NCBI GenBank assembly: GCA_028696755.1
Contig: JAQVGK010000087.1
Coordinates: 1 to 9,852 of the forward strand
DNA: 9,852 nt
DNA from: Bacteroidales bacterium
GTDB taxonomy: Bacteria > Bacteroidota > Bacteroidia > Bacteroidales > ML635J-15
Direction of reading: 5' to 3'
The notes beneath the pieces were generated by a model. That model ran no database searches, was not told the origin of the DNA, and saw only the letters and a list, made by a program, of their open reading frames with translations. Below, in pieces: positions 1-7,371 of this stretch. The position numbers and the translations under genes are program-made. Each line of letters starts with the position of its first letter. Position 1 is the stretch's first letter.

Positions 1-2
1 TT

Positions 3-626
3 CACACTTTCATTAATTGGCGCACGTATCATGTAGGATTAGAGGTAATATCACCAGATGGTTGTCCGGCCGATACTACCATAGGAATAACAGTTTTCCC
101 AATTCCAGATGCCGAGTTTAGAGCCGACCGTGAAGCTGTAAGCCTAGGTTATCCACTAGTAAATTTTACAAACTATACCGAAGGTGGTTTTTGGTACAAC
201 TGGGATTTTGGTGATGGCAGCGGAAGTGGCGACACTAATCCTCAACATTCGTACACTGCTCCAGGAGTTTATACTGTTGTTCTAAGTGCAAGCTCGCTTT
301 ATGGTTGTTTCGATACTGCTAGTGTAAACATACAGGTTAACAATGAGCTTACTTTATACGCTCCAACAGCATTTACACCAAATTACGACGAGTTAAATGA
401 TGTTTTCAATGTTTTTGCTGCTAATATCGATCCCGATAATTGGAGTTTGTCGGTTTACAGCCGCTGGGGTGAGCTTATTTTCCTATCCGAAGATTACGAA
501 GAAGGTTGGGATGGCAGGTACGACGATATGGAGTGCCCTCCTGGCGTATATTCTTGGTACGCTACTTTTAAAGACCTGTTTGGAAATATTTATTACGAAT
601 CGGGATATTTTACTTTGATAAGGTAG
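3..626 (+). CDS. C-terminal part of a secreted PKD-repeat protein with type IX secretion (type B) sorting domain
   Basis: The gene runs in from the left edge; 207 codons of its 3' end are visible in the frame starting at base 3, ending in TAG. Residues 1-35 look like the tail of one PKD/Ig-like domain. Residues about 37-113 form a full PKD domain with the diagnostic WDFGDG (residues 67-72) and a HSY...PGVYTVVL strand (82-94). Residues about 119-207 match the CHU_C / gliding-motility-associated C-terminal domain: PTAFTPNYDELNDVF, VYSRWGELIF, GWDGR, PPGVYSWY and a final GYFTLIR. In Bacteroidota this domain sends outer-membrane-crossing proteins to the type IX secretion system and its PorP/SprF-type partners. 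The product is therefore probably a large surface-exposed or secreted adhesin-like protein; its N-terminal function lies outside the window. It is convergent with the next gene, 18 bases apart. Confidence 0.9.
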   Translation, partial: HTFINWRTYHVGLEVISPDGCPADTTIGITVFPIPDAEFRADREAVSLGYPLVNFTNYTEGGFWYNWDFGDGSGSGDTNPQHSYTAPGVYTVVLSASSLYGCFDTASVNIQVNNELTLYAPTAFTPNYDELNDVFNVFAANIDPDNWSLSVYSRWGELIFLSEDYEEGWDGRYDDMECPPGVYSWYATFKDLFGNIYYESGYFTLIR

Positions 627-644
627 GGGGGATTCTACATTTTT

Positions 645-1058
645 TCACAACCCCAACTTCCCCTTCAATTCCGCCAATTGATTTTCGGTGTTTTGGATAG
701 AATCGGATTTGTACAGGATTACAATTTCTTTATTGTTTTCGTCGCGAAGGATAATTTGATGATGTGGGTTTTTGTTGTCGGCAGATTCGGGTTTTTTAAT
801 TTCAAGAGATGATCCTTCTTTTATTTGATGCCAGTATCCAAGGCTAAAGATACCAAACAAATTAGAAGAATATTATACCCGTTTTGCGCTAAAATCTATT
901 CTTACCGAGTTGTAAGAAAATGCTAGAAAAGCACCTACAAAAACAGTGGTAAATCCAATCCACGAATAAAAGCATACATAAATGCCAGCAGCAATAAGCA
1001 GGTAGCCAAAAATTGAACCTGACTTGCCAAAGGTTTTTTCGAGTTTAATGTTTTGCAT
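645..1058 (-). pseudogene. Small two-helix membrane protein gene interrupted by one in-frame TAA
   Basis: Read from ATG at 1058, 61 codons run to a TAA at 873-875. The same frame then continues without a further stop for 75 codons to TGA at 645-647. The N-terminal part has a short polar start (MQNIKLEKTFGKSG) and two hydrophobic segments (about residues 15-31 and 34-48), then NSVRIDFSAKRV. After the stop come YSSNLFGIFSLGYWHQI and a charged, strand-rich tail ending in ENQLAELKGKLGL. From memory, Bacteroidota have a family of ~140-residue proteins with exactly this order: FGK-start, two helices, an 'IDFxxKRxKxSxxLFG' strand, then a cytoplasmic domain. The stop falls where that family usually has Lys, so one AAA-to-TAA change would explain it. 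Alternatives are a sequencing error, or two separate peptides with the second starting at TTG (858-860). The function of the family is unknown to me. Confidence 0.7.
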
Positions 1059-1082
1059 TTGGTTTTTGCTAAATAGTTCTGA

Positions 1083-1397
1083 CTAAATAAGTCCGAGGTC
1101 AAGCATTGCCTCTTCGCTTAGCATATCTTTTGACCAAGGTGGATCGAAAACAATATTAATGCTAACACCGCGAACATTTTCAACTGTTTTAACTGCAGCT
1201 CTTGCCTCTTCGATAAGTTGATCAACCATTGGGCAGTTTGGTGCAGTGAGTGTCATGTCGATGTCAACGTCATATTTTTCGTTTACATCAATTTTGTAAA
1301 TCAATCCCAAATCGTAAATATTTACAGGAATTTCGGGGTCGAAAACAGTTTTTAATGCTGCAACAATGTTTTGTTCTATTTCGGTAATTTTATCCAT
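1083..1397 (-). CDS. sufT: SufT-like MIP18/DUF59 family Fe-S cluster assembly protein
   Basis: This is a 104-residue protein of the MIP18/DUF59 (PaaD, SufT) family, which helps mature Fe-S proteins in the cytoplasm. Visible family marks are DPEIPVNIYDLGLIYKI (residues 20-36), MTLTAPNCPMVDQL with the conserved Cys55, and the C-terminal FDPPWSKDMLSEEAMLDLGL (84-103). I chose ATG at 1397 (MDKITEIEQ). An upstream ATG at 1430 would add 11 residues that overlap sufE and do not resemble the family N-terminus. The chosen start lies one base after the sufE TAG stop, so translational coupling is likely. No Shine-Dalgarno sequence is visible, as usual in Bacteroidota. The neighbour sufE supports a role in the SUF pathway; the exact client proteins cannot be inferred. 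Confidence 0.88.
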   Translation of the reverse strand: MDKITEIEQNIVAALKTVFDPEIPVNIYDLGLIYKIDVNEKYDVDIDMTLTAPNCPMVDQLIEEARAAVKTVENVRGVSINIVFDPPWSKDMLSEEAMLDLGLI

Positions 1398-1398
1398 A

Positions 1399-1821
1399 CT
1401 ACTTATTAATATTGGCATAAGCCATTGCATAAAGTTTAAGCTGCTTCACCATCGACATTAATCCGTTTGATCTGGTAGGCGATAAATGCTGCTGAAGACC
1501 GGTTTTTTCGATAAAATATAACTCGGCATCCAAAATCTCTTGAGGGGTTTTACCAGATAAAACTTTTATTAACAAAGATGCAATTCCTTTGGTAATAATA
1601 GCATCGCTATCGGCAATAAATTCTATTTTGCCATCCTTAAGCTCTGCATGAAACCACACTTTCGACTGGCATCCATTTATAATGTTTTGGTCGTTGTGAT
1701 GCTCTTCGGGCATTGGAGCAAGCTCGTTGCCTATTTCTATCAGCAGAGCATATCTATCCATCCAATCATCAAAAGCTTCGAACTCTTGTATAATTTCGTC
1801 TTGTATCTCGTTAATCGACAT
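1399..1821 (-). CDS. sufE: Cysteine desulfurase-activating sulfur acceptor SufE
   Basis: The 140-residue product has the normal length and layout of SufE. SufE takes persulfide sulfur from the desulfurase SufS and hands it to the SufBCD scaffold for Fe-S cluster assembly in the cytoplasm. The acceptor cysteine is Cys51 in INGCQSKVWF (residues 48-56). Other family marks are the early helix FEAFDDWMDRYALLIEIG, the IITKGIASLLIKVLSG segment (about 75-90) and LSPTRSNGLMSMVKQLK (113-129). It is followed with a one-base gap by sufT. No sufB, sufC, sufD or sufS is visible here, so the rest of the pathway must be encoded elsewhere. The start ATG at 1821 is preceded by a purine-rich stretch (about 1832-1842) that is too far to be a normal ribosome-binding site. 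Confidence 0.95.
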   Translation of the reverse strand: MSINEIQDEIIQEFEAFDDWMDRYALLIEIGNELAPMPEEHHNDQNIINGCQSKVWFHAELKDGKIEFIADSDAIITKGIASLLIKVLSGKTPQEILDAELYFIEKTGLQQHLSPTRSNGLMSMVKQLKLYAMAYANINK

Positions 1822-1855
1822 TTTAAAAAAATTAAGAAGGGGTTCAAGACCTCAT

Positions 1856-2018
1856 AGGCTTTGTTACGAAATAACCTGTTCTTTTTGACTTGCTCTTTTG
1901 TCCTTTTTCAGCGTTTCAAATTTCGCAAAGAGACGCAAGCTATTAGCTTCAATTTGTGCCTTGAAAAAGGACAAAATTACTGCATCAATTCTGTACACTT
2001 TATTCCGTAACAAAGCCT
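1856..2018. repeat. MITE-like or structured-RNA element with nested inverted repeats
   Basis: This 163-bp stretch fills nearly the whole gap between trxA and sufE. Its ends are inverted repeats of 19 bp with one mismatch: AGGCTTTGTTACGAAATAA at 1856-1874 and its complement at 2000-2018. The mismatch becomes a G-U pair if the minus strand is transcribed. Inside lies a perfect 15-bp inverted repeat (TTTTGTCCTTTTTCA at 1896-1910, complement at 1962-1976). Further in are a 6-bp pair (CAAATT 1917-1922 / AATTTG 1951-1956) and a small hairpin AAGCT-ATT-AGCTT (1937-1949). The three outer pairs share almost the same centre (1936-1937). A TA dinucleotide flanks each end (1855-1856, 2019-2020), which could be a target-site duplication but is weak evidence. 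There is no coding capacity and no T-tract typical of a terminator. It starts six bases past the trxA stop. Confidence 0.7.
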
Positions 2019-2024
2019 TAGATT

Positions 2025-2342
2025 TTACAATAATGCATCAAGCTTTGCTGTGAGCGTAGTTTTTGGTACAGCACCCACTACTTTGTCAACCACTTCGCCG
2101 TTTTTGATAAACAGAACGGTAGGAATATTTCTAATTCCATATTTCATTGAAATTTCGTTGTTGTTATCAACATCAACTTTGCCAATCACAGCTTTGTCGC
2201 CGTATTCGTGATGCATTTCCTCAATTATCGGAGCAATCATTCGGCATGGACCACACCATACTGCCCAAAAGTCGAGAACTACCGGTTTATCGGTTCCAAT
2301 TACTAATTCTTCAAAGTTTGATTCGTTAATTTCGAGTGCCAT
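2025..2342 (-). CDS. trxA: Thioredoxin
   Basis: A classic single-domain cytoplasmic thioredoxin of 105 residues. It reduces protein disulfides and is itself reduced by thioredoxin reductase. The redox motif WCGPC is at residues 29-33, with the preceding VVLDFWAVW strand. The cis-proline of the fold is Pro74 in RNIPTVLF, and the buried Asp24 of the family is present in LDF. The C-terminal strand-helix ([25 protein letters not shown]) is also normal. The start is ATG at 2342, with an A/T-rich leader and no Shine-Dalgarno. It lies downstream of dnaE on the same strand but 335 bases away, so it probably has its own promoter. Downstream, the structured element at 1856-2018 separates it from sufE. 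Confidence 0.96.
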   Translation of the reverse strand: MALEINESNFEELVIGTDKPVVLDFWAVWCGPCRMIAPIIEEMHHEYGDKAVIGKVDVDNNNEISMKYGIRNIPTVLFIKNGEVVDKVVGAVPKTTLTAKLDALL

Positions 2343-2408
2343 AATTTTTTGTTTTAATTTATTTGTGCTAATTTATATTTTAATTTTTACTTCACCATCC
2401 TAATGTTT

Positions 2409-2422
2409 AACAAATATTTGTT
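2409..2422. promoter_or_regulatory. Perfect 14-bp palindrome upstream of trxA
   Basis: AACAAATATTTGTT is its own complement and lies about 67-80 bases before the trxA start. It is followed on the plus strand by a long T run. It could be an operator, part of an intrinsic terminator for dnaE-side transcripts, or chance in A/T-rich DNA. Confidence 0.3.
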
Positions 2423-2508
2423 TTTTTTTAACAATCAAAAATCGTATTATTTAATTTTTACTTTTAATGATTTTTTGGGCATGCTGCATGGGGCTAATTA
2501 TGCTGAAG

Positions 2509-2525
2509 ATTAACAATTTGTTAAT
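2509..2525. promoter_or_regulatory. 17-bp palindrome with 8-bp arms in the dnaE-trxA gap
   Basis: ATTAACAA-T-TTGTTAAT is a perfect odd palindrome about 100 bp from the one centred at 2415. Both carry AACAA and TTGTT half-sites, although with different spacing (one base here, four there). A dimeric regulator site is possible; chance is also possible at this base composition. Confidence 0.25.
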
Positions 2526-2582
2526 TTTATAATTTTGCCAAATGTTACTTTCTGCACAAATGTCCACTTCAATACTATTTGA

Positions 2583-2605
2583 GCTCCATGCTCCATGCTC
2601 CATGC
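2583..2605. repeat. Three tandem copies of a 7-bp unit (GCTCCAT)
   Basis: GCTCCAT is repeated three times without error, followed by GC. Similar short 'CCATGC' tandem runs are, from memory, common between genes in some Bacteroidota. Copy number may vary between strains. Confidence 0.75.
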
Positions 2606-2677
2606 AATTTTTAATTCTTTCCTTTATATTAAGTTATTTACTCAACCTGCCAAATTCTTATTAAGTATTCATCAATT

Positions 2678-5600
2678 TTAGTTCAAATTAACATTTTCTA
2701 CATAAGGATTGTTCTCGATATACTCAATAAATTCGTCGGTAAGACCAACTCGGTCGGTTCTCGAAAACATTTTAACACTTGAATTATCAAGGCTGTTATA
2801 GATTGAAAAGTTAATGTTAATTTTTCCTTTATTTTTCTTTACAGCAGTAATAAAGTCGTTAATAAACTCTTCGTTAATATTATCGACCGATAGCTGAAAT
2901 GATAATTTTGAGAAATGGTTTTCTTTGATTTCAGATAGAAGAGCAACCTTATTTACAGTAAAGAAAGTTTTAGTTTTATCGGCAGTACTTTCTTTAAATG
3001 CAGCAAAAACCATTATCGAATATCCTTTTACAAAAAGGTTTTTATTATCGGTGTAATCTTTTCCAAAAACTGCAAAGCTGTACGATCCGGTATAGTCAAT
3101 CATTGATATTTTTCCATAAGGCTTCCCGTTCTTCGTCATTCTTTCGGTAACATCGGTAACAAAACCCACAATTTTCAAGTCTCTCAACTTCGAAACTTTG
3201 TCTTCATCATCCATCTCGCGCAAAGGAGTTATTCTCATTGAGCTAATGATAAATCTAAAAGGATCGAGCGGATGCCCCGAAAGATACATGCCGATATGCT
3301 CTTTTTCAGTATCTAAAAACTTTAGCAAATCGTATTCTGGCATTACGGGGATATTTGGTTTTGTTATTTCCATGCTTTGCATTTCACCAAATAATGTCAT
3401 TCCTGTGTTTGAAGATGATTGTGCATTGTTGCTGAACTTAATCAGCGATTCGATAAAAGAGTCGTTGTCGCCATCGGGAGAAAAAAGCTGAGGTCGAGAA
3501 ACTTCCTTAAAACAATCTAAAGCACCTGAAAATGCAAGAGCCTCAAGATTCTTTTTATTAACTGCATTCAAATTCACGCGAGATACAAAATCGAAAATAT
3601 CGGTATAAAGTCCATTTTTGGTTCTTTCTTCGATAATATTTTCAACAGCATTTGTTCCAACATTTTTAATGCCTGCCAAACCAAAGCGAATGTTTCCCTT
3701 CTTGTTTACTGTAAATCCTTGGTACGATTCGTTTACATCGGGACTAAGAACTTTTATTTTCATTCTCTTACACTCTTCCATTTGAATCCCGATTTTATCC
3801 ATATCGGAGATGTTGCGTGTAAGGTTGGCAGCCATAAATTCGGCCGGATAATGCGCTTTTAGATAGGCAGTTTGATAAGCTACATAAGCATAGCAAACCG
3901 AGTGCGATTTGTTAAATGCATATTTTGCAAATGCCGACCAGTCTTTCCATATTTTTTCGATAAGCTCGTCGGGATTTTTTTTCTCTTTTTCGCAGCCTTC
4001 CATGAACTCGGGATTGTTTTTACAACCTTCGACGAATTTCTCGTGAAGTTTTTCCATGGTTTTAAAATCCTTTTTACCCATTGCTTTACGCAGAGTGTCG
4101 GATTCGCCACGTGTAAATCCTGCCAGTGCTCTCGACTGTAACATCACCTGTTCCTGGAAAACGGTAATCCCGTAAGTGTCCTTCAGATATTTTTCCATGA
4201 TTGGATGATCGTAAACAGTTTTTTCCTTACCATGTTTACGTTTTACATAATCGGGAATATATTCCATTGGACCCGGACGATACAGTGCGTTCATTGCAAC
4301 CAAATCGTTAAAATGGTTAGGCTTTAGCGCGCGAAGATGCGATTTCATTCCTTCCGACTCGAACTGAAATATCGAAGTTGTAGATCCGGTTTTAAAAACA
4401 TTTAGAGTTTTTTCATCATCCAGAGGAACTATATCAATGTTAACATCAATATTTCGCGAGAGCTTGATATTATTTAAACATTCCTTGATAATAGATAGAG
4501 TTCTCAAACCTAGGAAGTCCATTTTAAGTAAGCCGATAGATTCTACAAAGCTACCTTCGTACTGGGTTGCAGCTAGTCCGGCTTCTTCTTTGGTTCGCAT
4601 CAGCGGGATGTTATTATGTAAACTGTCTCTACCGATAAGCATTCCGCAGGCATGTACACCTGTTTGACGAACAGAACCTTCCAAGGTGCAGGCTATCGAA
4701 ATAGCTTTGAGCATTGTCTGGTCGCCTTTTGCTCTGGCAGCTTGCATTTCTTCGGCGATAATTTTGCGAGTCTCGAATTTGGTAACGTCGTTGTCTCTTT
4801 CTTCTTTTCGAGCCGACATAATTTCTTTGTCGAGGTTTGCAATCACTTTCTCGAGAGAGCCAAGTTTTTTCTCGTCCTCAATAATGAGATTGTATGAATT
4901 GTCGAGTGCTCCTGTTGCAGATATTTTTTTTGTAAGTGCATTTACGTCGGCAAGTGGAACTCTCAAAATGCGGCACACATCTTTAAGCGAACCTTTTGCT
5001 TTCATGGTTCCGATGGTGCAGATATGAGCAACTTTATCTTTACCGTATTTTTGGGTAACGTATTCAACAACCTGAGCGCGACCATCGTCGTCGAAGTCGA
5101 TATCCACATCGGGCATCGAAATACGATCGGGATTTAGAAAACGCTCGAACAGGAGATCGAAGGCAATGGGATCAACATCTGTGATTTTTGTGCAGTATGC
5201 AACTGCCGAACCGGCTGCCGAACCACGACCTTTGCCGACAAGTACGCCCATCTCTCTTGCTTTTGCAATAAAATCCTGAACAATGAGGAAGTATCCAGGA
5301 TAACCCATGGTTTTGATAGTATTCAGCTCAAAATCTAGGCGTTCGCGAATATCTTCGGGATAGTTTTCTCCGTACCTGTCAATTGCTCCTTTGTAAACAA
5401 GATGAGCCAAGTAATCCGATTCGTATTTTATTCTTAGTACAGGCTCGTATCCACCCAGAGCGTCATATCTCTTTTGCGAGAATTCTTCGATAAGTGCCTC
5501 TTCGTTATATTTCGCTCTCCAATCCTCCATCAAACCAAAGCTTGCTGGAATTGGGAACTCGGGCATAATAGGGTCTTTGTCGATTCCAAACTCTTCAACT

Positions 5601-6436
5601 TTGGCTGCGATTTCCATTGTGTTTGCTAGCACTTCGGGATGGTCTGGGAAAATTGACTCCATTTCTTCGGGAGTTTTTAACCATTCCTGCTTGGTGTAGC
5701 GCATGCGGTTTGGATCGTCGATATCGGCATTTGTGGTAAGGCAAACTAAAACATCGTGAGCTTCGGCATCCTCTTCGTTAACAAAATGAGAGTCGTTGGT
5801 GGCGATAATTTTTACATTATGTTTTGGACCAAGTTCAAATATTTTTTCGTTAACCAGTTTTTGCACATCCGAAACCTCACGCTTTTGAACAGCGTCATCG
5901 GATGGATGATGCATAACTTCGAGGTAAAAATCATCACCAAAAACTTCTTTATACCATTCAATAACCTTTTCGGCTTCTTCGATGTTGTTATTTGCAATAA
6001 GTTTTGGAATTTCGCCACCTAGACAAGCCGAAGATACAATAATCCCCTCGCTATGTTCTTTAAGCAAATCCTTATCGATTCTGGGTTTCATGTAGAATCC
6101 TTCAAGATTTGCTTTGGAAATCATTTTAACAAGATTGTGATAGCCTGTAACATTTTTTGCTAATAAAACCAAGTGGTAACCCGATTTGTCGCCTGGTTCG
6201 TTGCGATCGTACATTGTGCGTTTGGCAATATAAGCTTCGCAACCCAAAATCGGTTTGATTCCGTTCTTTTTGCATTGAGAGTGAAATTCTTTTATTCCTA
6301 GCATGGTGCCATGGTCGGTAAGTGCAAGGGCTGTCATTCCAGTTTTTTTGACTTTGGAAATGAGCGCACCTATTCCGGCTGCTCCATCAAGGATAGAGTA
6401 TTGTGAGTGAACGTGTAAATGTGTAAATTCAGGCAT
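2678..6436 (-). CDS. dnaE: DNA polymerase III alpha subunit (DnaE)
   Basis: This is the replicative polymerase catalytic subunit, 1252 residues, a usual length for DnaE. The N-terminal PHP domain (about 4-220) has HLHVHSQYS, LTDHGT, GCEAY and NDSHF. The polymerase core has GKGRGSAAGS (402-410) and the catalytic aspartates Asp443 and Asp445 in MPDVDIDFDDDGR, with the third, Asp640, in LLKMDFLGLRTL. Further marks are YRPGPMEYIPDYVKRKHG (739-756), FQEQVM (760-765) and AFAKYAFNKSHSVCYAYVAYQTAYLKAHYPAEF (835-867). The helix-hairpin-helix FGLAGIKNVGTNAVENII is at 918-935. A weak clamp-binding-like TGMTLFGE lies near 1011-1018, with Gly in place of the usual Gln. An OB-fold (IVGFVTDVTERMTKNGKPYGKISMIDYTG) starts near 1089. 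The frame is open throughout, with no intein or frameshift. ATG at 6436 begins directly at the PHP motif (MPEFTHLHVH), as expected. Confidence 0.99.
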   Translation of the reverse strand: MPEFTHLHVHSQYSILDGAAGIGALISKVKKTGMTALALTDHGTMLGIKEFHSQCKKNGIKPILGCEAYIAKRTMYDRNEPGDKSGYHLVLLAKNVTGYHNLVKMISKANLEGFYMKPRIDKDLLKEHSEGIIVSSACLGGEIPKLIANNNIEEAEKVIEWYKEVFGDDFYLEVMHHPSDDAVQKREVSDVQKLVNEKIFELGPKHNVKIIATNDSHFVNEEDAEAHDVLVCLTTNADIDDPNRMRYTKQEWLKTPEEMESIFPDHPEVLANTMEIAAKVEEFGIDKDPIMPEFPIPASFGLMEDWRAKYNEEALIEEFSQKRYDALGGYEPVLRIKYESDYLAHLVYKGAIDRYGENYPEDIRERLDFELNTIKTMGYPGYFLIVQDFIAKAREMGVLVGKGRGSAAGSAVAYCTKITDVDPIAFDLLFERFLNPDRISMPDVDIDFDDDGRAQVVEYVTQKYGKDKVAHICTIGTMKAKGSLKDVCRILRVPLADVNALTKKISATGALDNSYNLIIEDEKKLGSLEKVIANLDKEIMSARKEERDNDVTKFETRKIIAEEMQAARAKGDQTMLKAISIACTLEGSVRQTGVHACGMLIGRDSLHNNIPLMRTKEEAGLAATQYEGSFVESIGLLKMDFLGLRTLSIIKECLNNIKLSRNIDVNIDIVPLDDEKTLNVFKTGSTTSIFQFESEGMKSHLRALKPNHFNDLVAMNALYRPGPMEYIPDYVKRKHGKEKTVYDHPIMEKYLKDTYGITVFQEQVMLQSRALAGFTRGESDTLRKAMGKKDFKTMEKLHEKFVEGCKNNPEFMEGCEKEKKNPDELIEKIWKDWSAFAKYAFNKSHSVCYAYVAYQTAYLKAHYPAEFMAANLTRNISDMDKIGIQMEECKRMKIKVLSPDVNESYQGFTVNKKGNIRFGLAGIKNVGTNAVENIIEERTKNGLYTDIFDFVSRVNLNAVNKKNLEALAFSGALDCFKEVSRPQLFSPDGDNDSFIESLIKFSNNAQSSSNTGMTLFGEMQSMEITKPNIPVMPEYDLLKFLDTEKEHIGMYLSGHPLDPFRFIISSMRITPLREMDDEDKVSKLRDLKIVGFVTDVTERMTKNGKPYGKISMIDYTGSYSFAVFGKDYTDNKNLFVKGYSIMVFAAFKESTADKTKTFFTVNKVALLSEIKENHFSKLSFQLSVDNINEEFINDFITAVKKNKGKININFSIYNSLDNSSVKMFSRTDRVGLTDEFIEYIENNPYVENVNLN

Positions 6437-6504
6437 TATAAATATCAGTTTTTCAAAAAATTACAGGACTATAAAAATACTGTAAAAAGAAACTATGGCA
6501 ATCA

Positions 6505-6523
6505 AAAATCTTTGTAAGATTTT
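6505..6523 (-). terminator. Possible weak terminator hairpin after the lipoprotein gene
   Basis: A perfect 8-bp stem (AAAATCTT / AAGATTTT) with a 3-base loop lies about 85 bases past the lipoprotein stop and 69 bases before dnaE. The stem is A/T-rich and only a short T run follows, so it may equally be chance. Confidence 0.25.
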
Positions 6524-6607
6524 AAAAAGAAATTAACATCAGTTATTTGATTATAAGTTTTACTGTCTTGTTTTGGTTTTTAGCTGTGTATAACCAAATA
6601 TGTACCC

Positions 6608-7189
6608 TTAATTTATTTTCACAAAGTCAATTCTCGATTCTGTATATCCATCCATTTTTCCTCCCATCGAGAAGTCTTTAACAGTTAAACAGAGTTTTAT
6701 TTTTTCCTTGTTTTTTAGTTTTTCAATTTCTTCGGACGAAAGTTGCTTTTTAAAATCATCTGCATTACTAATGTAACAAAATTGCATGAGTTTGGTTTTA
6801 TAGCCATCATACTCAATCATGATATTTTTGTGTGGATTGGAGTCTTCAGTTATCTGAATAGCAAGCTCTCCCCACATGTCATCAATCATAACTTCTCCAC
6901 AAACTTTAAACTCCCCCTTTAAAGTAAACCCAAACGATCGGTCTTTTTCGAAAATGTAATTCTCTACAGTTAAGTTATTAAAGGTATTGCCATTTTTTAT
7001 TTGATCGGGACGAATTATCACTTCTTTTTTAAAGCTTTCTTCTTGAGTTATGTCTGTGTCGTTTTGAGTACTGTCGCTCATCTTATTATTATCTTCGTCT
7101 TTGCTCGAAGTGTTGGCACTGTTGCTACATGCAAGATTTAGCAGTGTGGAGAAAAGAATAGCCAAATAAAGAACAGATAGATTTTTCAT
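6608..7189 (-). CDS. Unrecognised secreted lipoprotein
   Basis: I do not recognise this 193-residue protein. It begins with a short basic start and a hydrophobic stretch (residues 4-19), then a lipobox-like LNLAC with Cys21 as the probable lipidated residue. Asn at position -3 is unusual, but Bacteroidota lipoboxes are relaxed. Residues 22-52 are a polar linker rich in Ser, Asn, Asp and Glu. It contains KDED at 30-33, which resembles the acidic surface-export signal but lies further from the cysteine than normal. Residues about 55-193 look like a small beta-rich globular domain (FGFTLKGEFKVCGEVMIDDMWGELAIQI, IKLCLTVKDFSMGGKMDGYTESRIDFVKIN) with one charged helix (about 145-163). The gene is divergent from the 7402 gene and sits 171 bases upstream of dnaE on the same strand. 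ATG at 7189 is chosen because it gives the signal sequence directly. Confidence 0.75.
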   Translation of the reverse strand: MKNLSVLYLAILFSTLLNLACSNSANTSSKDEDNNKMSDSTQNDTDITQEESFKKEVIIRPDQIKNGNTFNNLTVENYIFEKDRSFGFTLKGEFKVCGEVMIDDMWGELAIQITEDSNPHKNIMIEYDGYKTKLMQFCYISNADDFKKQLSSEEIEKLKNKEKIKLCLTVKDFSMGGKMDGYTESRIDFVKIN

Positions 7190-7371
7190 TGTGTTAATTT
7201 TTTTAGTTTATCGAGGCTAAAATTACTTATTGTTTTGTTAATCTACAATGACATTTGTTTTTACAGAAAATAATATCATAGTTTTACAATTAGTGTAATC
7301 TGCATTGGTGATTGTTCATTAGTGCTTTATCAATATTAATGCTTATCGTCCTAAGATTATGATATTATTGT

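Larger units (their letters stand above)
2343..2677. other. 335-bp gap between dnaE and trxA without a gene
   Basis: No convincing coding frame is present. It is very A/T-rich and must contain the dnaE 3' end and the trxA promoter, though I find no clear Bacteroidota -7 box (TAnnTTTG) on the minus strand. It holds two AACAA/TTGTT palindromes, a GCATGCTGCATGGGGC block (2479-2494) and a triple 7-bp tandem repeat. The GCATGC block can pair with the tandem repeat at 13 of 16 positions. Confidence 0.6.

Noticed and set aside
397..618. 73-codon open frame on the plus strand within the PKD/T9SS gene
   Set aside because: It lies in another frame of a clearly coding region whose own frame gives recognisable PKD and CHU_C domains.
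645..860. Separate 71-residue protein starting at TTG 860
   Set aside because: The start is a rare codon in mid-domain, and the frame continues directly from the upstream 61-codon frame across a single stop; one interrupted gene explains it better.
1398..1430. Longer sufT start at ATG 1430
   Set aside because: The added MQWLMPILISS lies inside sufE coding sequence and is not family-like; ATG 1397 directly after the sufE stop fits better.
2583..2605. CRISPR-like repeat
   Set aside because: The 7-bp units are directly adjacent, with no spacers; it is a simple tandem repeat.
3198..6022. Several open frames of 68-113 codons on both strands inside dnaE
   Set aside because: All overlap the unbroken, well-conserved dnaE frame and show no independent protein features.
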